64,000 nucleotides of DNA from assembly GCA_944381635.1 (NCBI GenBank), contig CALWLY010000016.1, positions 17,663 to 81,662 of the forward strand, written 5' to 3'. Positions 7,852-15,314 of this stretch are shown piece by piece. The notes below the pieces were generated by a model. That model did not search any database. It was not told where the DNA came from and saw nothing but the letters and a program-made list of their open reading frames with translations. This DNA comes from an uncultured Lachnospiraceae bacterium (GTDB taxonomy: Bacteria; Bacillota; Clostridia; Lachnospirales; Lachnospiraceae). The first letter of the stretch is position 1. Each line of letters begins with the position of its first letter. Made by a program: the position numbers and the translations under genes.

Positions 7852-9297
7852 TTGGAACTGAAAATTATATTGAACGAGACAAAAATAAATACGCTTTGGG
7901 AATTTGCTTCCTTTGAGAATCGATGCAGCAATCTGGAAAAAAATACGGTTTTTGTCATACAGGCAGGATGTGCGGACAGTGAAAAGATGAAAGAGGAACT
8001 TGTCCGCACGGATGAAAAGCTGACCGGGGAAGAAAAAGGAAAGGGCGGCTATCTGAGAGTGAACGGTCTTGACATGTATCTGGGGGAAAAGGAACGCAGC
8101 CTTTACGAGAAGACTCTGAAAGATTACGAGGAGTACAAAAGGGGTGTTGCGGATAAAGAAACAAGAAGATGTTTCTGGGAAAAGCACCGTCTGTTTTCTT
8201 TTCAGAACGGGATTTGGGAAAGTGCCTGGGAGGAATCCTTCGACGCAGTTGTGGATGAGTATCAGGCAGTCAGGGGAAACGGGGCGGGAGTCGGAAATTT
8301 TGTGATTCTTTTATGCAAATGGATCAGCGAATATTTCCCACAGCTTTTTAAGCAGACGAAAGCATTTTCCCGTTTTCCGCGTTTTGTCTATGTGGGAAAT
8401 ATCAGAATAAAAGAGTATCTGTTTTTCAAACTTCTGGTGTACTGCGGGTGCGATGTTTTTGCCATAGAACCGGGCGTGCTTTTGCGGGATGAAATTAAAA
8501 AAATGACGCCCTATGCGCAGATAAACTGTTTTAACAGTCCTTTGGAAGGAAAAATTCCTCCCTATGACCCTTGCCGCTATAACACATATCCTGCAGAAAA
8601 GAGGCCGGTACAAAAGCTGTCAGAAGTGCCTTTCCAAACACCGGCGGAGAAAAAACAGCGGGAAAGACATCCTGTTTTGAGAGAGCAAAGAGCGGAAAAA
8701 AACAGCATGAATTCAGAGAAGGGCAGAGAGCTTTCCTATGAGGAACTTGCCGGTATTGCAGGCAGTGTAGTCATGATTACGGTATATGATCAGAACAGAA
8801 AAGCATTTGCCACAGGTTCCGGGGTATTGATCAGAGAGGACGGTTATATTTTGACCAATTTTCATGTGGTAAAAGAGGGCGCTTTCTTTTCCGTAAGGCT
8901 GGAGGAAGAGGATACGCCGAAGCTTACCAGAGAGCTGGTGAAATATCATCCGGAAAATGACCTGGCGCTTTTAAAAATTGAGCCGGTTGCAAGAAGACCG
9001 GTTCCCGTACATAGGGGAGAAGAACTGGTAAGAGGGCAGAAGGTTGTGGCAATCGGAAGCCCGCTGGGACTTTTTAATACCGTATCAGACGGAATTATCG
9101 CAGGATTTCGCAGCATCAATCAGATTCCTATGATACAGTTTACAGCGCCTATCTCCCATGGAAGCAGCGGAGGAGCGCTTTTAAATTTAAAAGGAGAGCT
9201 GATTGGAATTGTGACGGCAGGATTTCAGGATGGTCAGAATCTGAATCTGGCAGTGGACTGTGACACGATCCGGGGCTTTCTGGGAGGTTTTCTCTGA
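7852..9297 (+). CDS. YceG-like domain fused to a trypsin/HtrA-type serine protease (Ter island)
   Basis: This 481-residue protein has two parts. Residues about 160-215 (RFPRFVYVGNIRIKEYLFFK, then CGCDVFAIEP) resemble the YceG/Ter-module domain seen twice in the next gene (compare KILFQGNITEYELKMLRVLN). After a charged linker, residues about 300-481 are a trypsin-like protease: His in TNFHVV (about 338), Asp in ENDLALLKI (about 370) and Ser in SHGSSGGAL (about 439). There is no signal peptide or PDZ domain, so it should be cytoplasmic. The start is TTG at 7852 with GGAGG 7 nt upstream; the longer TTG frame from 7789 begins inside a TATAAT box. The fusion links the Ter module to proteolysis. 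Confidence 0.85.
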   Translation: MELKIILNETKINTLWEFASFENRCSNLEKNTVFVIQAGCADSEKMKEELVRTDEKLTGEEKGKGGYLRVNGLDMYLGEKERSLYEKTLKDYEEYKRGVADKETRRCFWEKHRLFSFQNGIWESAWEESFDAVVDEYQAVRGNGAGVGNFVILLCKWISEYFPQLFKQTKAFSRFPRFVYVGNIRIKEYLFFKLLVYCGCDVFAIEPGVLLRDEIKKMTPYAQINCFNSPLEGKIPPYDPCRYNTYPAEKRPVQKLSEVPFQTPAEKKQRERHPVLREQRAEKNSMNSEKGRELSYEELAGIAGSVVMITVYDQNRKAFATGSGVLIREDGYILTNFHVVKEGAFFSVRLEEEDTPKLTRELVKYHPENDLALLKIEPVARRPVPVHRGEELVRGQKVVAIGSPLGLFNTVSDGIIAGFRSINQIPMIQFTAPISHGSSGGALLNLKGELIGIVTAGFQDGQNLNLAVDCDTIRGFLGGFL

Positions 9298-9319
9298 CCT
9301 AAAAAGAAAGAAATTATTA

Positions 9320-9346
9320 AATTTTCAGAAAGGATTTCTGAAATTA
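9320..9346. promoter_or_regulatory. CodY-like operator pair upstream of the double-YceG gene
   Basis: AATTTTCAGAAAGGA (9320-9334) matches the known CodY box (AATTTTCWGAAAATT) at 12 of 15 positions. An overlapping reverse half (GGATTTCTGAAATTA, 9332-9346) matches at about 10. Together they form the palindrome TTTCAGAAA-gga-TTTCTGAAA, about 20 bp before a -35 box. CodY itself is encoded at 56795-57604. Regulation is inferred. Confidence 0.4.
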
Positions 9347-9366
9347 TCAGATAGGGCGGAAACCGT

Positions 9367-9395
9367 TTGCGTAAAGGTAGCGAGTATTGTATAAT
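9367..9395 (+). promoter_or_regulatory. promoter of the double-YceG / TelA / TerD series
   Basis: TTGCGT (9367-9372), exactly 17 nt, then TATAAT (9390-9395). A second TATAAT lies at 9399-9404. It lies about 140 nt before the YceG gene, downstream of the palindrome at 9320-9346. Confidence 0.65.
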
Positions 9396-9471
9396 TTGTA
9401 TAATCTTACGATAGATAAATGTGGGAAGACGGTACCGGAGAATGGTGCCAAAAGGAAAGCAAGGTAAGTTT

Positions 9472-9528
9472 ATGAAGAAAGTGATGCGTATGCTGAAATT
9501 TTGGCTGGCGTCAGAGAAAGGAATGTAG
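9472..9528 (+). CDS. possible 18-residue leader peptide
   Basis: A short frame reads MKKVMRMLKFWLASEKGM and stops 6 nt before the YceG start. An AAGG sequence lies 8 nt before its ATG, and the TAG and following GGG overlap the ribosome binding site of the next gene. It could be a translationally coupled leader. Short cationic frames occur by chance, so the call is weak. Confidence 0.25.
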   Translation: MKKVMRMLKFWLASEKGM

Positions 9529-9534
9529 GGCAAT

Positions 9535-11961
9535 ATGTTTACCAGGATTGATATTTGTTCATTGGACGACTGTTTTATTCCCTACGCAGAGAGAAAGAAG
9601 CCGGGAGTCTATTTTGTCAGACTGATGGCGTTTCAGGAAAAGGTGGATGAGTTTGTCCGCAGATATATAGAACAGACAAAGCAGGCAGGCGTCTGCATTT
9701 TTCGCAAAATAGGAAATCCGGATGAGAAGCAGCTGGAATATTACGAAGAGATGCTGGGACAGGAGTTTAAACTGGATCCCAGATTTTATATGGCGGCGTT
9801 AAAAAAATGGATGCCCCGCATGGCGGAGAGTGTGAGAAAAGATATTGCAGACAGCTTTTATGACATTTTTATCCAGATGGCCCGCGCAGGGAAAAATGAA
9901 AACATGCAGAAAAACGCATATGTGAAATTCATGTGCTGGCTGTATTATCGTTTTGAGCCTGTTTTTTCCCAGAGAAAAAACGACGCTGTCCCTAAAATCC
10001 TTTTTCAGGGAAATATTACAGAATATGAGCTTAAGATGCTTCGGGTTTTAAATCTTGCCGGCTGTGACATTGTACTGCTTGAGCCGGAAGGAGACGGGGC
10101 CTATCAGAAAGCAGACAGTCAGTCTGCTTATTCGCAGTTATTTGAAATTGAAAACGGAAGAGCGTTTCCGGATGGGTATTCCATTTTGGATATCCGAAAA
10201 GAGATTTTCTGTCAGAAACCGGGAAGCCTTTCCCGTGTAGTTCTCAAAGCAGGCAGCCAAAAGGAAGAAAGGATGGGGACAAAACCCGGGAATACAACAG
10301 GTGTTCCGATTTCCGGACATTCTGTGTCACCTTCCCGTCAGGATGCAGGCTGTGACAGACAAAGAGGATATGAAATGGGCAGTTTTACTTCCCCCGCTTC
10401 TTCGCAGACAAAGCCCTCCAGACAGCTTTGCACCAATGCCTGGATGACGACGACAGCCCCTTTTTCGGAAGCTTTGAAAAAGCCGGAGGAGAGGGGAAAG
10501 GAACCGAAAGTTTTTTATAACCTGTTTGCAGGAGTGTTTGGCACAGACAGCGGAGAAAGCTGTTATCAGGAGCTGCTGAAATGGAAAATGAAGCTTGAGG
10601 GAATGGGGCGGACGGTGGAACTGCTGGAGGGTGGAATCCCCATGCCGGATTTCGAAGAGATCAATTCGGTGCGCAGAGGAAATTATCCGTCGGCCGAAAT
10701 ACTGATTTCCCGGATGGCAGAGCAGATTGTTTTGGCGGATAAAGAGATTCAGGCATATGCCAGGGCAGCTTTTACGGGACAGATGTCAGGAGAGAAGGTG
10801 CCTTCGCAGAAACTGATGAATACCGCGGTCATTATGATCTGCTGGCTGAAGCGCTACGCACAGAAACTCTGGAAGAAAACAGGGGACTTCCCGCAAAAGA
10901 TACCCATGCTTTTTTATCATGGTCCGGTGCGCAGTGAAAATGAAAGGCTGTTTTTGCAGATGGCGGCAGAACTTCCTGTGGATGTGATGATCGTAAATCC
11001 TCAGGGGGAGGAGGGGGCAGCCATTACCTCGCCGCTTTTCTTTAAAAAGAAGGAAGAGGGAAGTATCTCTTTACAGAAATTTCCCACAGATGTGCGGCAA
11101 ATGCAGTTTGGAACGGCAGCCTACCAGGCGGAGCAGGAACTTACAGGAATTTTGTATCAGGATACCGGCATGTATCGGGCAAATCAGTTCCGGACAGCTA
11201 TTCCGGTTCTGCTGCAGACTACCAGTGATGAGATTTTTATTTTGTGGGATCAGGAGGCAAAATACCGGCCCAATTTTGAAACCTTTACCGACCGTGTGAT
11301 GGTGCCGGTCATCTTTGCAAAAGTGTCCGGCATGGGACAGGATAAAGAAGAATACTGGGGAAAAATATGCGATATGATGACGGAGGAGACCCGTCTTGTG
11401 CAGGATTTTCCCTACTGCAATTTATCTCAGCCAAATCCCTTTAAAGAAAAGGCATATCAGTATCTTTACAACGGAAAGATTGATACCAGAAAGCTGAAAA
11501 ACGCGTCCTCCTATCCCTTTGGAAACTTAAGGGAATCCATGCAGGATTATATGCTTCAAAAGGCGCAGGAGCTGATAGACAGCAGACTGATAGACGGCGG
11601 AATGGGAGTGGAAAATCTGATATTGGCGACGATCCTTAATATGCCGAAGGAATGGCACTGGCTGATTCAGAATTTTGATTTTACAGGCAAGATACCGAAG
11701 GCTTTGATTGTTCACAGCAGTGATAAAAGCCCGGTGATCGAGGACAGTATTTTATTTGCCTATCTGCATATGCTCGGATTTGATGTTGTCATCTTTGTTC
11801 CTACGGGCTATACTTGCATTGAACGGTTTTATACCAAAAATATACTGGCAGAGCACCAGATCGGGGAATACTGTTACAGCGCGCAGGTACCGGATCTGAA
11901 CAAAATGAAAAAACGACGCTCCGGACTGGCCGGAAGGCTGATCCGAAGCATCATTAAATAA
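9535..11961 (+). CDS. double YceG-family protein (Ter biosynthetic module component)
   Basis: This large 808-residue protein appears to hold two YceG-type domains, the family described as a putative component of the Ter biosynthetic module. The first spans about residues 55-240 with AVPKILFQGNITEYELKMLR and NLAGCDIVLLEPEGD. The second spans about 420-620 with KIPMLFYHGPVRSENERLFL and VDVMIVNPQGEE. They are joined by a low-complexity Ser/Thr/Pro/Arg-rich linker (about 238-315). The C-terminal 200 residues end in KKRRSGLAGRLIRSIIK. The preceding protease gene carries a related single domain. The biochemical role is unknown; association with TelA and TerD is well established by genome context. 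Confidence 0.82.
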   Translation: MFTRIDICSLDDCFIPYAERKKPGVYFVRLMAFQEKVDEFVRRYIEQTKQAGVCIFRKIGNPDEKQLEYYEEMLGQEFKLDPRFYMAALKKWMPRMAESVRKDIADSFYDIFIQMARAGKNENMQKNAYVKFMCWLYYRFEPVFSQRKNDAVPKILFQGNITEYELKMLRVLNLAGCDIVLLEPEGDGAYQKADSQSAYSQLFEIENGRAFPDGYSILDIRKEIFCQKPGSLSRVVLKAGSQKEERMGTKPGNTTGVPISGHSVSPSRQDAGCDRQRGYEMGSFTSPASSQTKPSRQLCTNAWMTTTAPFSEALKKPEERGKEPKVFYNLFAGVFGTDSGESCYQELLKWKMKLEGMGRTVELLEGGIPMPDFEEINSVRRGNYPSAEILISRMAEQIVLADKEIQAYARAAFTGQMSGEKVPSQKLMNTAVIMICWLKRYAQKLWKKTGDFPQKIPMLFYHGPVRSENERLFLQMAAELPVDVMIVNPQGEEGAAITSPLFFKKKEEGSISLQKFPTDVRQMQFGTAAYQAEQELTGILYQDTGMYRANQFRTAIPVLLQTTSDEIFILWDQEAKYRPNFETFTDRVMVPVIFAKVSGMGQDKEEYWGKICDMMTEETRLVQDFPYCNLSQPNPFKEKAYQYLYNGKIDTRKLKNASSYPFGNLRESMQDYMLQKAQELIDSRLIDGGMGVENLILATILNMPKEWHWLIQNFDFTGKIPKALIVHSSDKSPVIEDSILFAYLHMLGFDVVIFVPTGYTCIERFYTKNILAEHQIGEYCYSAQVPDLNKMKKRRSGLAGRLIRSIIK

Positions 11962-12062
11962 AAAGAAATAAAAGTCGGTATTTTAAGTTCTGAGAAAACA
12001 GGGACGAAAAATCCGGATTCACAGTTTAAGCCGCCGGGAGCGGCAGAAAGTGAGGATAAAGG

Positions 12063-13229
12063 ATGGGGATTAAAGTAAACAACCCGGGGATGACGACAGC
12101 GCCCGCTGCAGTTTCAACGGAGCAGAACACGGATCTGGAAGTGGTGGAAAGCTACAATATCCAGGCGGACAGAGAAAGAATGAGACAGCAGATGGTAGGC
12201 TCGGAGGAAGTAGATCGTCTGGTAAGCCAGATTAACGTCTACGAGGCGGATACCATTGTCAATTTCGGAGCGGAAGTGGCGGAAGAAATTTCCAAGTGTT
12301 CGGATGTGATCTTGAGAAGTATGAACATGAATCAGGTCAATGATTCCGGAGAAATGTTAAATACTCTTGCCAAGATCATGGACAAATTTGACATTAACGA
12401 AATTCAGGAGAAACCTTCTTTATTCGGAAAATTGTTTGGAAACGTCAGCAAGCAGCTGGAAAAGATTTTGAACAAGTATCACACGATGGGGGATGAAGTT
12501 GACAAAATCTATGTAAAGCTGAAACAGTATGAAGCGGAAATCAAGACATCCAACAAGAAACTGGAAGATATGTTCCGGACAAATGTAAACTATTATCATG
12601 AACTGACAAAATACATTCTGGCCGGAGAGCAGGGAATCGGCGAACTGGAAACTTACATTGAGGAGAGAAGAACCCAGCTGGAGACATCAGGGGACAATTC
12701 CATCCAGTTTGAGCTGACAACCCTGGAACAGGCAAAAATGATGCTGGAACAGCGAACGCAGGATCTGCGCATAGCGGAAAACGTGGCTTTGCAGTCGATT
12801 CCCATGATCAAGACCATGGAATTCAGCAATCTGAATCTGATTCGAAAGATCAATTCCGCATTTATCATTACGCTGCCGGTATTTAAGCAGGCTCTGGCTC
12901 AGGCAATCCTGTTAAAGAGACAGAAAGTACAGGCGGACGCCATGGCTGCGCTGGATGCAAGAACCAATGAGATGCTTATCAAAAATGCACAGAATTCCGC
13001 AAACATGGCAAAGACCACTGCACAGCTGACATCCGGAAGTTCCATTAAAATTGAGACGCTGGAAAATACATGGAAAACCATTGTGTCGGGAATCGAAGAA
13101 ACCAGACAGATCCAGGAAAATGCCAAGCGTCAGAGAGAGGAAGACAAAGTACGTCTTGCTCAGATCAAAGAGGAATATGAAAAAATGTTCAGCGGTTCTA
13201 TGGAAAAAAGAAACGGTGCAAATCAGTAA
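12063..13229 (+). CDS. telA: TelA-family toxic anion resistance protein
   Basis: The 388-residue protein is a member of the TelA/KlaA family. It is almost wholly helical and rich in Lys/Glu/Gln, with no signal peptide or membrane segment. Family-like stretches include IVNFGAEVAEEISKCSDVIL, MDKFDINEI, LFGKLFGNVSKQLEKILNKY and the C-terminal AIIL-rich helices ending in TAQLTSGSSIKIETLENTWK, VSGIEETR. TelA members accompany TerD proteins in tellurite and stress resistance loci and are thought to act at the membrane interface; mechanism is unproven. The gene lies 101 bp after the YceG gene and 40 bp before terD1, most likely in one transcript. Confidence 0.92.
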   Translation: MGIKVNNPGMTTAPAAVSTEQNTDLEVVESYNIQADRERMRQQMVGSEEVDRLVSQINVYEADTIVNFGAEVAEEISKCSDVILRSMNMNQVNDSGEMLNTLAKIMDKFDINEIQEKPSLFGKLFGNVSKQLEKILNKYHTMGDEVDKIYVKLKQYEAEIKTSNKKLEDMFRTNVNYYHELTKYILAGEQGIGELETYIEERRTQLETSGDNSIQFELTTLEQAKMMLEQRTQDLRIAENVALQSIPMIKTMEFSNLNLIRKINSAFIITLPVFKQALAQAILLKRQKVQADAMAALDARTNEMLIKNAQNSANMAKTTAQLTSGSSIKIETLENTWKTIVSGIEETRQIQENAKRQREEDKVRLAQIKEEYEKMFSGSMEKRNGANQ

Positions 13230-13269
13230 AATATACGGCAAAGCCGTTTAAATAAAGGAGGAATCAGTT

Positions 13270-13848
13270 ATGCCTATTAACTTAAGTAAGGGACAGAAAG
13301 TAGATTTGACGAAAGGAAAGCCGGGACTTAGCAAACTGCTCGTAGGTCTTGGATGGGATATCAACAAATACGACGGCGGTGCAGATTTTGACCTGGACGC
13401 AGAAGTATTTCTGATCGGAACAAACGGTAAAGTGAGAAAAGATGCAGACTTCATCTTTTACGGAAACTTAAAGCATGAGAGCGGAGCCGTGGAACACACA
13501 GGAGATAACAGAACCGGAGAAGGCGACGGAGATGATGAACAGATTATGGTCAATCTTTCCAAGGTTCCCGCAGATGTAGATAAAATCGTATTTACCGTAA
13601 CCATTTACGAGGCAGAGGAAAGACGTCAGAACTTCGGTCAGGTTTCCAATGCGTTTATCCATATTATGGATGCGGCAAACAATGAGGAACTGATCAATTA
13701 TGACCTGGGAGAAGATTTCTCCATTGAAACCGCTATTGTCGTGGGAGAAATCTATCGTCACAACGGAGAGTGGAAATTCAATGCGGTAGGAAGCGGCTAC
13801 CAGGGAGGCCTGGCTGCTTTGTGCAGAAGCTTTGGAGTGGACGTCTGA
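13270..13848 (+). CDS. terD: TerD-family stress protein (paralogue 1)
   Basis: This 192-residue TerD domain protein begins [20 protein letters not shown], the standard TerD opening. It has the Ca2+-binding acidic cluster [13 protein letters not shown] near residues 77-89 and the conserved [10 protein letters not shown] and [20 protein letters not shown] segments. TerD proteins bind Ca2+ and are induced by stress; they are thought to scaffold membrane-associated complexes. AAAGGAGG lies 10 nt upstream of the ATG. It is the first of three tandem paralogues and shares most sequence with the second. Confidence 0.95.
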   Translation: MPINLSKGQKVDLTKGKPGLSKLLVGLGWDINKYDGGADFDLDAEVFLIGTNGKVRKDADFIFYGNLKHESGAVEHTGDNRTGEGDGDDEQIMVNLSKVPADVDKIVFTVTIYEAEERRQNFGQVSNAFIHIMDAANNEELINYDLGEDFSIETAIVVGEIYRHNGEWKFNAVGSGYQGGLAALCRSFGVDV

Positions 13849-13892
13849 TCATTGCAGAGAATATCAGATAAATGGAAAGGAGACTATTAACT

Positions 13893-14477
13893 ATGCCGGT
13901 AAGTTTGAAAAAAGGACAGAAAGTAAGTATTACAAAGGATAATCCGGGGCTGACCCGCCTTCTGGTGGGAATCGGATGGGACATTAACCGCTATGACACC
14001 GGCGGACAGTTCGACCTGGATTCTGTGGCATTTCTTGTGGGAGAAAACGGAAAGGTTACAAGACAGGAAGATTTTGTGTTTTTCGGAAACCTCAAACATC
14101 CCAGCGGCGGCCTGGAACACTGCGGAGATAACCGTACGGGAGCCGGAGAAGGCGATGATGAAGTGATGCGCATAGACCTGTCAAAGGTTCCGGAAAATAT
14201 CAGCAGAATTGTATTCGCCGTAACGATTTACGATGCGGATGAGAGACGTCAGAATTTCGGACAGATCGACAACGCTTTTGTGCGTATTGTGGATGAGGAA
14301 AAAGGAGAAGAAATGCTGCGCTACGACCTGGGAGAAGATTTCTCCATTGAAACCGCAGCGGTATTCGGAGAACTTTACCGTCACAACGGCGAATGGAAAT
14401 TCAATGCCATCGGAAGCGGCTATCAGGGAGGCCTGGCAGCGCTCTGTGCAAATTACGGCATTGATGTGGCAGACTGA
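13893..14477 (+). CDS. terD: TerD-family stress protein (paralogue 2)
   Basis: The 194-residue second TerD paralogue retains [23 protein letters not shown] and the [20 protein letters not shown] end seen in paralogue 1, so the pair looks like a recent duplication. The ATG at 13893 follows AAAGGAG by about 12 nt; an ATG at 13872 would place the start upstream of that ribosome binding site and is rejected. The Ca2+-binding acidic residues are all kept. It is co-directional with paralogue 1 after a 44-bp gap. Confidence 0.95.
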   Translation: MPVSLKKGQKVSITKDNPGLTRLLVGIGWDINRYDTGGQFDLDSVAFLVGENGKVTRQEDFVFFGNLKHPSGGLEHCGDNRTGAGEGDDEVMRIDLSKVPENISRIVFAVTIYDADERRQNFGQIDNAFVRIVDEEKGEEMLRYDLGEDFSIETAAVFGELYRHNGEWKFNAIGSGYQGGLAALCANYGIDVAD

Positions 14478-14513
14478 TAACATAGCTGATAAAAAGAAAG
14501 GGGATTTGGGATT

Positions 14514-15101
14514 ATGGCAGTTAGTTTACAGAAAGGACAGAAAGTAAGTCTTTCTAAAGGCAACGAGGGATTAAGCCGCATTATCGTAGGTCTTGGCTGG
14601 GACGAAGTGCAGCAGAAAAGAGGGTTCTTCGCACCGAAGCCCCAGTCGGTAGACTGTGACGCTTCCGCACTGCTTTTAACAAACGGAAAGCTGATAGGAG
14701 TGCAGGATGTGGTTTATTTCGGAAATCTGCGCCATAAAAGCAATTCTGTAATGCATATGGGGGACAACCTGACAGGAGCCGGCGACGGAGACGACGAACA
14801 GATTGTAGTGGAACTGGGAGCAGTACCGCCGGAATATGACAGAATCGTGCTTGTTGTAAATATTTACAATGCCGCACAGAGAAAACAGCATTTCGGAATG
14901 ATTCAGAATGCGTTCTGCCGGGTTGTGGATGCAAGAAACAGGAATGAATTATGCCGTTACAATCTGAGCGAAGATTACAGCGGAATGACCTCTATGATCT
15001 TCGGAGAAGTTTACCGTCATAACGGCGAATGGAAATTCAGCGCAATCGGACAGGGAACTACCGACAACGGTCTGGGCGAACTGATCAACAGATACCGCTG
15101 A
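14514..15101 (+). CDS. terD: TerD-family stress protein (paralogue 3, divergent)
   Basis: This 195-residue TerD domain protein is the most divergent of the three. It keeps the MAVSLQKGQKVSLSKGNEGL opening, the acidic GDNLTGAGDGDDE cluster and [15 protein letters not shown]. It has an insertion after LGWDEVQ (QKRGFFAPKPQSVDCDASAL) and lacks the [10 protein letters not shown] terminus, ending GLGELINRYR instead. Similar divergent members are usually found as the last TerD in such arrays and may be heteromeric partners. AAAGGGG precedes the ATG. Confidence 0.93.
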   Translation: MAVSLQKGQKVSLSKGNEGLSRIIVGLGWDEVQQKRGFFAPKPQSVDCDASALLLTNGKLIGVQDVVYFGNLRHKSNSVMHMGDNLTGAGDGDDEQIVVELGAVPPEYDRIVLVVNIYNAAQRKQHFGMIQNAFCRVVDARNRNELCRYNLSEDYSGMTSMIFGEVYRHNGEWKFSAIGQGTTDNGLGELINRYR

Positions 15102-15314
15102 GAGAACCGGACAGAAACAGAGATTCTGACCGGAGAGTAAGGCACCAATGCCGAAAGGCTGTGCATAAAAATAACAAAGGCGACAGGAAGACCGGTAAGG
15201 TGAGAGCACTGCGGCAGAGAAAGATTTCGCCGCTGGCGTAAACATTTTTTAGCGCCGCGGTGCGCCTGTGGATTCACAGGAAAGAATGCCGGACTTCCAA
15301 AAGAGGAGAGTAAC

